Source of the DNA: Betaproteobacteria bacterium
Lineage (GTDB): Bacteria; Pseudomonadota; Gammaproteobacteria; Burkholderiales; WYBJ01
Assembly (NCBI GenBank): GCA_009377585.1
Contig: WHTS01000006.1
Span: 48,413-112,412, forward strand
Reading direction: 5' to 3'
DNA length: 64,000 nt
Below are positions 16,292 through 24,223 of the stretch, piece by piece. Positions within the stretch are counted from its first letter, which is position 1, and each line of letters opens with the position of its first letter. The notes below the pieces were generated by a model that saw only the letters and a program-made list of their open reading frames with translations, was not told the DNA's origin and did no database searches. The position numbers and the translations under genes are program-made.

Positions 16292-17428
16292 ATGACGATT
16301 TATCTCCTGGTCGCGCTCGCATTCCTGGTGCATGTGGGTTTCGCGGGCAGCCGGCTGGCAGTGCCGCTGTTCGCAGTCGAGCAAGGCGCCTCGCCGTTCG
16401 TGGTCGGAACGGTCATGGCGCTGTACGCCGCGTTTCCGGCGTTTCTCGCCATACCGGCCGGGCGCATCGCCGACCGGCTGGGGTTCAAGATGCCGCTGGT
16501 GATCGGCACCTCCGGTGTCGCGATCGCGCTGCTGCTGCCCTTCCTGTGGCCGACGCTGGGGACGCTGTACGTGACCGCGACAATCATCGGCATCGCGTTC
16601 ATGGCCTTGCAGCTCGCGACCCAGACGCTTGCCGGTGCGATCGCGCAACCGTCCGAGCGCGCACGCAACTTCAGTCTCCTCAGCATTGGATTCGCCCTGG
16701 CGAACTTCAGCGGGCCGCTTCTGACCGGTTTTCTCATCGACCAGATCGGTTATGCCAATACCTTCGGTGCCATTGCGCTGCCGCTGCTGCCGGCGATCGC
16801 GATCGCGCTCGCCGGAAAGCGCTGGATACCGCCGGTGAGCGCGAAAGCCGAAGCAGCGCGCGCCGGCTTCCTCGATCTGCTCAAGATCAAGCCGCTGCGC
16901 GATACGCTGATCGCGAGCGGCATCGTGTCGGCGGGCTGGGACGTCTATCAATTCTTCATGCCGATCTACGGCCGCGCGCAGGGTCTGTCGGCAACCGCAA
17001 TCGGCGTGGTCATGAGCGCGTTCGGCATCTCCATCATCCTGGTGCGCCTGGTGCTTCCGGTCGCGACGCGCCGGGCCGGCGAAGCGCAGCTGCTGACCTG
17101 GGCGATGTTCGTCGCCTGCGGCGCCTTCGCGCTGTTTCCGTTCTTCCATAGCGCGTGGGCGCTCGCCGGCGTGTCGTTCCTGCTCGGCATCGGCTGCGGC
17201 TGCGGCCAACCGCTATCGATGACCCTCGTCTTCAACACCACGCCCAAGGGACGGGCGGGGGAGGCGACCGGCATGCGCATCACAGTCAACCAGATCATGC
17301 ACGTCGCCGTGCCGTTGCTGTTCGGTGCGGTCGGTTCCACGGTTGGCTTCGCGGCGGTGTTCTATTCCAACGCGGGCTTTCTCGCCGCCGGCGGATATCT
17401 GAGCTTGCGCGCATCCGCCCGCCGCTAG
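16292..17428 (+). CDS. MFS transporter
   Basis: 378 residues with about 12 hydrophobic helices in the major facilitator layout. After helix 2 comes the signature-like loop GRIADRLGFKMPLVIG. A second loop, TTPKGRAGEATGMRITVNQ, lies in the C-terminal half. Helices are rich in Gly and Ala, as in drug/metabolite efflux members (DHA family). The substrate cannot be deduced. An alternative start at 16259 would add 11 residues and overlap the DUF72 gene. A small palindrome (TTCCGAGTCGGAA, 17430-17442) follows the stop but lacks a T-tract. Confidence 0.82.
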   Translation: MTIYLLVALAFLVHVGFAGSRLAVPLFAVEQGASPFVVGTVMALYAAFPAFLAIPAGRIADRLGFKMPLVIGTSGVAIALLLPFLWPTLGTLYVTATIIGIAFMALQLATQTLAGAIAQPSERARNFSLLSIGFALANFSGPLLTGFLIDQIGYANTFGAIALPLLPAIAIALAGKRWIPPVSAKAEAARAGFLDLLKIKPLRDTLIASGIVSAGWDVYQFFMPIYGRAQGLSATAIGVVMSAFGISIILVRLVLPVATRRAGEAQLLTWAMFVACGAFALFPFFHSAWALAGVSFLLGIGCGCGQPLSMTLVFNTTPKGRAGEATGMRITVNQIMHVAVPLLFGAVGSTVGFAAVFYSNAGFLAAGGYLSLRASARR

Positions 17429-17713
17429 TGTTCCGAGTCGGAAGTCGTTGCAACAATGTTCTTGGCGTTCGCGGCGAAGTTCTGATTCGGGACATAGACG
17501 ACTGTGGCTCGAACCATCGAGCGCGCACGTACTGCAGCGGGCACGCTGTCAGCTGCTCGTGGTTTGTCGAGCGGCAAGCATTCGCGTAAGGAAGCGGCGG
17601 CAGGCCGGCTCGACTCGTGAGCTTGCGCGCGCACCGCCTACGAAATGAGCAGCGCCCAGCTCCGGCGCGCGATACGACTGCGCCTGCCGCGTATCCCAAG
17701 CTTGTACACAGGG

Positions 17714-17732
17714 TTATCCACAAAAATTGTGG
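17714..17732 (+). promoter_or_regulatory. DnaA-box-like site with overlapping palindrome
   Basis: TTATCCACA matches the DnaA consensus exactly, and the mirrored half TGTGGGTAT follows after a short A-run. It could be a DnaA titration or regulatory site. It is the only match I noticed in the window, and no dnaA, dnaN or parAB gene is near. Confidence 0.4.
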
Positions 17733-17879
17733 GTATCGCTGCTGCATCGCGGCGTGAGCTCGCTGGACGCGCGCGGATTGCTCGCTCAGGCTCGCCTGGC
17801 CTCAAGGTTCCTGCGCGCATGGCCGTTATCTGCGGCTGACCGAACCGGGCGTATGCCGCGCGCAAGCGCGCTTGCACCC

Positions 17880-17950
17880 GAGGAGTGCCGCCGCGCCCAA
17901 GAGCGCCTGGGCGCGACGAGTACCGCCGCGCCCCAGAGGGGCCTGGGCGC
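17880..17950. repeat. Tandem pair of 35/36-nt hairpin repeats
   Basis: Units 17880-17914 and 17915-17950 share most bases. Each contains an inverted pair of the type GCGCCC...GGGCGC, so each can fold into a stem-loop. They lie in the leader region upstream of the HDOD-REC-GGDEF gene, before the candidate promoter. Confidence 0.6.
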
Positions 17951-17960
17951 GAGGGGCGGC

Positions 17961-17987
17961 TCAAGTTCGGCGGCTGCGAGCCGATTC
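17961..17987 (+). promoter_or_regulatory. Candidate sigma-28 (FliA) promoter of the HDOD-REC-GGDEF gene
   Basis: TCAAGTT (17961-17967) and GCCGATTC (17980-17987) have 15 nt between TCAA and GCCG, close to the FliA consensus. Transcription would start near 17994, some 47 nt before the ATG at 18041. Match is partial, so moderate confidence. Confidence 0.42.
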
Positions 17988-18040
17988 TCCGGGGTGCGCC
18001 GGCTTTCGTCCTGAAGCGCCGCGCTGTCAGGCAGGATTCA

Positions 18041-19996
18041 ATGAGCATAAGCGAGAGGTCGCGATTCGAGGAACTCAAGGCGAGCGGCCTGTTGCCCTCG
18101 CCCAAGGGCGTTGCGCTCACCGTCATGCGCCTTGCCCAGGACGAAGCCACCACCAATGCGCAGATGGCGCGCACCATCAAGACCGATCCGGCGCTTTCGG
18201 GCCGCATCGTAAGAGCGGCCAACACCGTGCAGTTCGGTGGCCGCCGGCCGGTGGCCGCGATTCCCGAAGCCATCGTGGTGCTCGGCCTTTCGACCGTGCG
18301 CCAGCTTTCGCTCGGCTTTTCGCTCGTCTCGGACCACCGCAGCGGCAAGTGCAACGGATTCGACTACGACGCGTTCTGGTCGCGTTCGCTGGTGACGGCG
18401 CTGGCCATGCAAGGCATCATCACGCGGGTGCGGGTGGGCGTGCCGGAGGAATGTTTTCTGCTCGGGCTGCTGAGCCGCATCGGCTGTCTTGCGCTGGCGA
18501 CGGTTTATCCCGAGGAGTACGGCGAATTGCTGGATGCGCACGGCTCGCGCGGGATGGTCGACCTCGCCTTCAGCGAGAAGCAGGCCTTCGCCACCGATCA
18601 CAACGAGCTGACCGCGTCGCTGCTGAGCGACTGGGGATTGCCCAGGGTGCTGGTCGATCCGGTGCTCTACCACGAGGATCCTGCGAGCGGAAAGTTCGCC
18701 GAAGGCTCGCGCGGTTTCGTGCTCGCGCACGCGCTCCATCTCGCAACCTACCTCGCCGATCTGTGCCTCGCCCCCGAGGCCGCGCGCGCGACGCTGCTGC
18801 CGAATCTGTACCTGCTCGGAACGCGCATCGCACTCGACGCCGACAAGGTCGCCGCCATCGCCGACGAGGCGATCTGCCATTGGGCGGATTGGAGCAAGCT
18901 GCTGGAAGTGCCGTCGCCGCCGGTGCGCTCGCTCGCCGATCTGGCGCCGCAGCCTGATCCGGCCAGCGCGCCCGGCGCGCCCGTCGAGACCGAGACGCGA
19001 GGCCGGCGGAAACTGCGCCTGCTGGTGGTGGATGACGACAAGTCGGTGCTGATGCTGCTGGAGAAGTTGCTGACCCACGCCGGTTACACCGTGTTCACCG
19101 CCGCCAATGGGCGCGAGGCGTTGCACACGGCCATGGAGTGCCGTCCACAGTTGATCGTCGCCGATTGGCTCATGCCGGAGATGGACGGGTTGGCGTTCTG
19201 CCGCGCGCTGCGCAAGGCCAAGATGGGACGCGGCGTCTACCTGGTCCTGCTGACCGGCGTCGAAGACGACGCGCGCCTGGTGGAAGCGTTCGAGGCCGGT
19301 GTCGACGACTACGTGCTGAAGCCGATCAATCCGAAGATGCTGCTGGCGCGCCTGCGCGCCGGGGAACGGGTGGTCAGCTTGCAATCCGAGGTCGAGTCCG
19401 ACCGCGAGGAAATCCGCCGCTTCGCCGCCGAGCTCGCCATGACCAACCGCCGCCTGCAGGATGCGGCGCTGCTCGATCCGCTCACCGGCATACCGAACCG
19501 GCGCTACGCGATGGATCGCATCCAGCAGGAATGGGCGGCCGCCGAACGCGGTGCCCGTCCGCTCGCCTGCATGCTGATCGACGTCGATCATTTCAAGCGC
19601 ATCAACGATACCCACGGCCACGATGTCGGCGACCTGGTGCTGCAACGCGTGGCCGACACGCTCAAGCACAGCGCCCGCACGCAGGATGTGATCTGCCGCA
19701 TCGGCGGCGAAGAATTCCTGGTGGTGTGTCCCGATAGCGATGCCTCGGCCGCCGGCCAGTGCGCCGAGCGCCTGCGCCAGGCCGTGGGCGCGATGCGCAT
19801 CCCGCTCGGCTCCGCGACGCTCACGCTCACGATCAGCATCGGCGTGGCGGCGATGGATGCGGGGATGTCGACCCCGGATGCGATGATCAAGGCATCCGAC
19901 CAGGCTGTGTACGCCGCCAAGCAGGCCGGACGCAACCGCATCTGCGTCTACCGTCCGCGCAGCACGGCGCCGATCCATGTCGCCGCCAGTGCGTGA
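18041..19996 (+). CDS. HDOD - receiver - GGDEF diguanylate cyclase
   Basis: 651 residues from the ATG at 18041 with AGGA upstream. Order: N-terminal HDOD domain (LPSPKGVALTVMRLAQDE, TIKTDPALSGRIVRAANT; about 1-290), receiver (LLVVDDDKSVLMLLEKLL, phospho-Asp in LIVADWLMPEMDG, Lys in YVLKPINP; about 325-445), short coiled linker, then GGDEF (LDPLTGIPNRRYAM, IDVDHFKRINDTHGHDVGD, GGEEF; about 480-640). The active-site GGEEF is intact and RTQD five residues before it fits the RxxD inhibitory site, so it should make c-di-GMP with product feedback. It lies upstream of flhDC, so control of motility or attachment is likely. A FliA-like promoter is proposed upstream. Confidence 0.9.
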   Translation: MSISERSRFEELKASGLLPSPKGVALTVMRLAQDEATTNAQMARTIKTDPALSGRIVRAANTVQFGGRRPVAAIPEAIVVLGLSTVRQLSLGFSLVSDHRSGKCNGFDYDAFWSRSLVTALAMQGIITRVRVGVPEECFLLGLLSRIGCLALATVYPEEYGELLDAHGSRGMVDLAFSEKQAFATDHNELTASLLSDWGLPRVLVDPVLYHEDPASGKFAEGSRGFVLAHALHLATYLADLCLAPEAARATLLPNLYLLGTRIALDADKVAAIADEAICHWADWSKLLEVPSPPVRSLADLAPQPDPASAPGAPVETETRGRRKLRLLVVDDDKSVLMLLEKLLTHAGYTVFTAANGREALHTAMECRPQLIVADWLMPEMDGLAFCRALRKAKMGRGVYLVLLTGVEDDARLVEAFEAGVDDYVLKPINPKMLLARLRAGERVVSLQSEVESDREEIRRFAAELAMTNRRLQDAALLDPLTGIPNRRYAMDRIQQEWAAAERGARPLACMLIDVDHFKRINDTHGHDVGDLVLQRVADTLKHSARTQDVICRIGGEEFLVVCPDSDASAAGQCAERLRQAVGAMRIPLGSATLTLTISIGVAAMDAGMSTPDAMIKASDQAVYAAKQAGRNRICVYRPRSTAPIHVAASA

Positions 19997-20016
19997 TCGG
20001 CTCGGGATAGCGTTTC

Positions 20017-21762
20017 ATGCAAGCTGAGCCCGTCCAGGCAAGAACCATGAACGGCATGCGCGTATTGCTCGTTGAGGACTCCGAGGACGAGGCGCTGCTG
20101 CTCACGCTCGAGCTGAAGCAGGCGGCAGGCGAAGTCTGCTGCAAGCGCGTCGATACGCCGGAAGCGCTGCGCGCCGCGTTGAGCGAGGAAGACTGGGATC
20201 TCGTGATCTCGGATCACGCCATGCCGCGTTTCAGCTCCGACGAGGCGTTCGAGCTGGTGCGCCGCTGCGGCAAGGACATCCCCTTCATCATCTATTCCGG
20301 CACCATCAACGAGACCGCGGCGCTGACGGCCATGGCCAAGGGCGTGCACGATTTCGTCGAGAAAGGCAATTTGCGCCGCCTGTTGCCCGTCATCCAGCGC
20401 GAAATGAAGACCGTCGCGCAGGCGCGCGCACGGGTCAGGGCCGAGAACCGGCTGCACCGGGTTACCCACTACGACCAGCTCACGGGGCTGCCGAACCGGC
20501 AATTCTTCTCCGAGCAGGCGGGGCGGCTCATTGCCGAGTGCGCCGCAGGCAGCGGCGCGACGCTGCTGTTCCTGGACGTCGACCGCTTCATGCGCATCAA
20601 CAACACGTTCGGCTACGACGTGGGCGACCTGCTGGTGCGACACGTCGCCGGGCGGCTGCAAAGTGCGGTGTCGCAGCGAGGCATCGTGACGCGGATGGGC
20701 CGCGACGATTTCGCGCTGCTCGACTGCTCGGCCGGCAGCGAGGCCGAGGCGCAGGCTCTGGTCGAGCACGTCATCGAGGTTTTCACGCAGCCGTTCAAGC
20801 TTGACGGGCGCGAGTTCTTTCTCACGCTTTCGATCGGCGTATGCCGCTTTCCGCGCGATGGCGAGGACATCGCGAGCCTGCTCGTCAATGCCGAGAACGC
20901 CATGTTCCTGGCCAAGCGCAACGGCCGCAACAATTTCCAGTTCTACGTGCACGATCCGAACAACGCTTCGGCCGAGCGCCTGGAGCTGGAGACCGCGCTG
21001 CGCCATGCGGTGAAGCGCCGCGAGCTCGTCCTGCACTACCAGCCGAGCATCGATCTGGCGTCGGGCGGCATCACCGCGGTGGAAGCGCTGGTGCGCTGGG
21101 ACCATCCGCTGCGCGGCATGATCGCGCCCGACAAGTTCATTCCGCTGGCCGACGAGACCGGGCTGATCGGCGAGATCGGCCACTGGGTGCTGTTCGAGGC
21201 CTGCGCGCAGACGCGGCGCTGGCACGACACGGGCTTGAGCGGGTTGAAGGTCTCCGTGAACGTCTCGGCGGTGCAGTTTCGCCAGTGCGACCTGGTGCAG
21301 ATCGTGGCCGAAGCGCTGGCCCAGACCGGCCTTCCGCCCTGGTGCCTGGACCTCGAGATCACCGAGACGGTGCTGATGCAGGATGCCGATGCGACCATCG
21401 CCACGTTGCTTGCCCTGAAGGCGATGGGCGTGTGCATCTCGGTGGACGACTTCGGCACCGGATATTCCTCGCTCGCCTACCTGAGACGCTTTCCGATCGA
21501 CACGTTGAAGATCGACAAGTCCTTCATGCGCGACTGCACCCGCGACGGTCACAACGCCGCGATCGTGCGTACCGTCATCTCGCTCGCGAAGAATCTGGAC
21601 CTGGAGTCGATCGCCGAAGGCGTGGAGACCGAGGAGCAGGTTCAGTTTCTGCGCGCCGAAGGCTGCGACCGGCTGCAGGGCTTCTACTTCAGCAAGCCCT
21701 TGCCGCCCCATGCCCTGCTCGATTTCGTGCGTGCGGCCGGGCGGCTCCTGCCCGCGGCCTGA
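20017..21762 (+). CDS. Receiver - degenerate GGDEF - EAL phosphodiesterase
   Basis: 581 residues. In-frame ATGs at 20047 and 20056 are alternatives, because ribosome sites are weak everywhere. Order: receiver (RVLLVEDSEDEALLL, phospho-Asp in LVISDHAMPRFSS), GGDEF-type domain in which the signature reads GRDDF, then a full EAL domain with EALVRWDHP, NVSAVQF, DLEITETVLM, DDFGTGYSSLAYLRRFP, KIDKSF and EGVETEEQ. The cyclase half is probably inactive or regulatory, while the EAL half keeps the residues expected for c-di-GMP cleavage. It follows the HDOD-REC-GGDEF cyclase by 20 nt, so one operon seems to carry opposing activities, directly before flhDC. Confidence 0.9.
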   Translation: MQAEPVQARTMNGMRVLLVEDSEDEALLLTLELKQAAGEVCCKRVDTPEALRAALSEEDWDLVISDHAMPRFSSDEAFELVRRCGKDIPFIIYSGTINETAALTAMAKGVHDFVEKGNLRRLLPVIQREMKTVAQARARVRAENRLHRVTHYDQLTGLPNRQFFSEQAGRLIAECAAGSGATLLFLDVDRFMRINNTFGYDVGDLLVRHVAGRLQSAVSQRGIVTRMGRDDFALLDCSAGSEAEAQALVEHVIEVFTQPFKLDGREFFLTLSIGVCRFPRDGEDIASLLVNAENAMFLAKRNGRNNFQFYVHDPNNASAERLELETALRHAVKRRELVLHYQPSIDLASGGITAVEALVRWDHPLRGMIAPDKFIPLADETGLIGEIGHWVLFEACAQTRRWHDTGLSGLKVSVNVSAVQFRQCDLVQIVAEALAQTGLPPWCLDLEITETVLMQDADATIATLLALKAMGVCISVDDFGTGYSSLAYLRRFPIDTLKIDKSFMRDCTRDGHNAAIVRTVISLAKNLDLESIAEGVETEEQVQFLRAEGCDRLQGFYFSKPLPPHALLDFVRAAGRLLPAA

Positions 21763-21917
21763 GCGACGAGATTTCGCCTTGCTGACACGGGTGTCGCGCT
21801 TTCCCGACAGGGTGCGGTAGCGGCGATCGCTGCGGCCCTCCTCGGAGAACCGCTGGAGCGCGTGGTTTCTCCCTGCGCTTAAGGGCTTGCGTCCAGATTT
21901 CGTCGCCTGACGGGCAT

Positions 21918-21934
21918 GTAGGAAAAATTCCTAC
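21918..21934. promoter_or_regulatory. Perfect palindrome upstream of flhDC, LuxR/NarL-type operator candidate
   Basis: GTAGGAAAAATTCCTAC is a perfect inverted repeat 125 nt before flhD. Its half-sites resemble the inverted heptads recognised by BvgA-like (NarL/FixJ family) response regulators. I see no gene for such a regulator in the window. It lies in the 296-nt intergenic region that must hold the flhDC promoter. Confidence 0.45.
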
Positions 21935-22058
21935 AGCCAGTAAGGCTTGGCACCCCTCAATTTTCGGAATACGACCGATTAAGCTGCCCTGTTTCCACCG
22001 GCACACTGCGAACCGTTGCAATTCGGTGCAGCGCAAACCAGGAACGACGGAGACCCAA

Positions 22059-22379
22059 ATGGATAATTCGCAACTGCTGAACGAGATCCGGGAAACAAAC
22101 CTCACCTACCTGCTGCTGGCGCAACGGATGATCAAGGACGACAAGGCCGCGGCGTTGTTCCGCCTCGGCATCGCCAAGGACGCCGCCGAGCTGATCGAAG
22201 CGCTCACGCCTGCGCAGATGCTCAAGATCGCCGCAGGCAACATGCTGCTGTGCCGGTTCCGCTTCGACAACCGGGTGCTGGGCGACATGCTCTCCGGCTA
22301 CGTCAAGGACAAGATCATGGCGTCTTCGCACGCCGCCGTACTGATGGCCGGCCAGAAGGCCGAGCCGATTGCAGCCTAA
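22059..22379 (+). CDS. flhD: Flagellar master regulator subunit FlhD
   Basis: 106 residues from the ATG at 22059, typical FlhD length. It begins MDNSQLLNEIRETNLTYLLLAQRMIKDDK and contains AAALFRLGI, LTPAQMLKIAAGNMLLCRFRFDN and the end segment GQKAEPIAA. FlhD forms a ring-shaped heterohexamer with FlhC that activates class 2 flagellar promoters with sigma-70. The flhC start lies 13 nt downstream. A perfect palindrome upstream may be an operator for a NarL-type regulator. Confidence 0.95.
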   Translation: MDNSQLLNEIRETNLTYLLLAQRMIKDDKAAALFRLGIAKDAAELIEALTPAQMLKIAAGNMLLCRFRFDNRVLGDMLSGYVKDKIMASSHAAVLMAGQKAEPIAA

Positions 22380-22392
22380 GGGGAACCCGATC

Positions 22393-22953
22393 ATGGCCGG
22401 CAAGAGTCTCGTCAACGAAGCGCGCCAGACCCAGCTGGCGATCGACCTCATTCAGCATGGCGCACGGCTGCAGCTGCTGGAAGCCGAAACCACGCTCTCG
22501 CGCGAGCGGTTGCTCAAGCTCTACAAGGAAGTGCGCGGCGTCTCCCCGCCCAAGGGCATGCTGCCGTTCTCGACCGACTGGTTCATCAGCTGGCAGCCCA
22601 ATATCCATGCGTCGTTGTTCATCGACACCTTCAAGTATCTTCACGCCCATGCCGACGTCCGCGGCGTCGAAGCGACGCTGAAGGCCTTCAAGCTCTACCT
22701 CGAACATTGCCAGGCGCACCAGCTCGAGCCGGTGCTCTCGCTCACGCGCGCCTGGAGCCTGGTTCGCTTCTTCGACGCGAAGCTGCTGCAAACGGCCCCC
22801 TGCACCCGCTGCGGCGGGCAGTTCGTGGTGCATTCGCTCGATCTGTACAACAACTTCGTCTGCGGGCTTTGCCGCGTGCCTTCGCGGGCCGGCAAGACCA
22901 AGAAGGCCGCCGATCAGGCGCGCATGGCCCTGCTGCAGCAGGCAGCGGCGTGA
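22393..22953 (+). CDS. flhC: Flagellar master regulator subunit FlhC
   Basis: 186 residues, normal length. It begins MAGKSLVNEARQTQLAIDLI and contains ERLLKLYKEVRG, FSTDWFISWQPNIHASLF, and the zinc site CTRCGGQF with a second Cys-x-x-Cys (CGLC) about 20 residues later. FlhC carries the main DNA-binding surface of the FlhD4C2 complex. The expected targets in this window are the flhB and flg operons, though I could not place FlhDC boxes with confidence. Followed by heptamer repeats and a strong stem-loop that separates it from motA. Confidence 0.95.
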   Translation: MAGKSLVNEARQTQLAIDLIQHGARLQLLEAETTLSRERLLKLYKEVRGVSPPKGMLPFSTDWFISWQPNIHASLFIDTFKYLHAHADVRGVEATLKAFKLYLEHCQAHQLEPVLSLTRAWSLVRFFDAKLLQTAPCTRCGGQFVVHSLDLYNNFVCGLCRVPSRAGKTKKAADQARMALLQQAAA

Positions 22954-22954
22954 A

Positions 22955-23077
22955 TGAGTGAAAAGTGAAGCGGTGACGGTTGGAGTGAAGCGTGAATGAA
23001 TGAAAAGTGAAGGGTGAAGGGGATGAGCGTCGTCCTCTGCGCTGGACCGAGTGAATAGTGAATAGTGAATAGTGAAG
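22955..23077 (+). repeat. Degenerate GTGAA-type heptamer repeats between flhC and motA
   Basis: A run of variants of GTGAARN/AGTGAAT, including AGTGAAT three times in exact tandem at 23050-23070. A reverse-orientation patch (ttcactttcactcttcac) lies at about 23190-23207. The same heptamer type recurs at 33120-33147 after fliA. The 391-nt intergenic region otherwise holds the stem-loop at 23081 and the motA promoter. Confidence 0.75.
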
Positions 23078-23080
23078 GGT

Positions 23081-23102
23081 GAAAGGGGCGGGTGCCCCTT
23101 TC
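23081..23102 (+). terminator. Stem-loop terminator candidate after flhDC
   Basis: GAAAGGGGC (23081-23089), a 4-nt loop and GCCCCTTTC (23094-23102) form a perfect 9-bp stem about 130 nt after the flhC stop. No long T-tract follows, so termination efficiency is uncertain, but the position suits separation of flhDC from motAB. Confidence 0.45.
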
Positions 23103-23246
23103 AGCCGCAGCAATGCGACGGGCGGGGCTCCAGGGGCTTCGCCCGTTGCCGTTTTGGTGGCCAATCCTGCAGCTTTCCGTCATCGCGCTTCACTTTCACT
23201 CTTCACTGCGCCAGCGGCTCCCCCCACGTCACACCGCAGAACCCCG

Positions 23247-23274
23247 TAAAGCTTCACGCTTGCTCGGCCGTAAA
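23247..23274 (+). promoter_or_regulatory. Sigma-28 promoter of motAB
   Basis: TAAAGCTT (23247-23254) and GCCGTAAA (23267-23274) have 16 nt between TAAA and GCCG. This is close to the FliA consensus and has the same spacing as the flgM and flgK promoters. Start of transcription near 23281, about 64 nt before the motA ATG. Confidence 0.65.
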
Positions 23275-23344
23275 TTCTCCCGGATACGCGTTCCAACCCG
23301 GCCGGTGCCCCTGCGGCGCGCGGCGCTTCACGCTGGATGCTCGG

Positions 23345-24205
23345 ATGCTGGTAATCGTCGGCTACTTGATTGTGATCGTGTCGGTGTTCGGCGGCTTCGC
23401 CATGGCCGGCGGGCATATTGCTTCGCTGTTCCAGCCGGTGGAGCTGATCATGATCGGGGGAGCGGCGCTCGGCGCGTTCTGCGTCGGCAACACCAGCAAG
23501 GCGGTCAAGGCCACCCTCAAGGCGCTGCCGTCCGTATTGAAAAGCTCGGCGTACACCAAGACGATGTACATGGAGCTCATGGCGCTGCTCTACGACGTTC
23601 TCGCCAAGGTGCGCAAGGAAGGCCTGATGGCGATCGAGGGCGACATCGAAAAGCCCGAGGAAAGCCCGCTCTTCGGCAAGTACCCGGGGATCGTCGCCGA
23701 TCACCACATCATCGAGTTCATGACCGATTACCTGCGGCTCATGGTGGCGGGCAACCTGAACGCGTTCGAGATCGAAAACCTGATGGACAACGAGATCGAA
23801 ACGCACCATCACGAGGGCGAAGTGCCGGTGCATTGCGTGCAGAAGCTCGGCGACGGACTGCCCGCGTTCGGTATCGTGGCAGCCGTCATGGGCGTGGTGC
23901 ATACCATGGAATCGGTCGGCATTCCCCCGGCCGAGCTGGGGAGGCTGATCGCCGCGGCGCTGGTTGGAACGTTCCTCGGGATTCTGCTTGCCTATGGCTT
24001 CATCGGGCCGCTCGCGAGCGTGCTCGAGCAGAAGCTCAACGAAGCGACCAAGATGCTGCAGACCATCAAGGTCACGCTGCTCGCGAGCTTGAACGGCTAC
24101 GCCCCGGCGCTTGCGGTGGAGTTCGGCCGCAAGGTGCTCTTTTCCACCGAGCGTCCGAGCTTCCTCGAGCTGGAAGCGCATGTGAAGCAGTCGAAGGCGC
24201 GGTAA
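23345..24205 (+). CDS. motA: Flagellar stator protein MotA
   Basis: 286 residues from the ATG at 23345. Four membrane helices: two at the N-terminus (MLVIVGYLIVIVSVFGGFAMAGGH and VELIMIGGAALGAFCVG) and two late ones (GIVAAVMGVVHTMESVG and LIAAALVGTFLGILLAYGFIGP) flanking the cytoplasmic loop that contacts FliG. This is the proton-type MotA pattern. It pairs with MotB 18 nt downstream to form the ion-conducting stator. A FliA-type promoter lies upstream, so expression should be late in the hierarchy. Confidence 0.95.
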   Translation: MLVIVGYLIVIVSVFGGFAMAGGHIASLFQPVELIMIGGAALGAFCVGNTSKAVKATLKALPSVLKSSAYTKTMYMELMALLYDVLAKVRKEGLMAIEGDIEKPEESPLFGKYPGIVADHHIIEFMTDYLRLMVAGNLNAFEIENLMDNEIETHHHEGEVPVHCVQKLGDGLPAFGIVAAVMGVVHTMESVGIPPAELGRLIAAALVGTFLGILLAYGFIGPLASVLEQKLNEATKMLQTIKVTLLASLNGYAPALAVEFGRKVLFSTERPSFLELEAHVKQSKAR

Positions 24206-24223
24206 GGGTGGGAGGAATAACCA

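Larger units (their letters stand above)
17429..18040. other. 612-nt intergenic region with DnaA-box palindrome and hairpin repeats
   Basis: I find no convincing gene. A short minus-strand frame at 17425-17634 has a less GC-biased end, but no family resemblance. The region holds a perfect DnaA box TTATCCACA (17714-17722), overlapped by the palindrome CCACAA-AAA-TTGTGG (17718-17732), a tandem pair of hairpin repeats (17880-17950) and a sigma-28-like promoter just before the c-di-GMP gene. One DnaA box is not enough to call an origin. Confidence 0.6.

Noticed and set aside
14577..16322. Long minus-strand open frame of 581 codons opposite the ankyrin and DUF72 genes
   Set aside because: Arg/Ala/Gly/His-rich composition without domains, opposite two clear genes; an artefact of high GC at the third codon position.
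17425..17634. Short minus-strand open frame after the MFS gene
   Set aside because: Its last 30 residues look less GC-biased, but there is no family match, no good start and no operon context.
17714..17732. Replication origin
   Set aside because: Only one good DnaA box, no AT-rich unwinding region, and no dnaA, dnaN or parAB nearby.
18038..21711. Two long minus-strand open frames opposite the c-di-GMP genes
   Set aside because: Shadow frames. The plus-strand genes have full HDOD, REC, GGDEF and EAL motifs.
21935..22000. Sigma-54 promoter for flhDC at ttggcacccctcaatttt
   Set aside because: The -12 GC element is missing, so the match is only half.
22742..23183. Small minus-strand open frames in the flhC-motA region
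   Set aside because: They consist mainly of translated heptamer repeats (HSLFTIHYS-like runs), so are not real genes.
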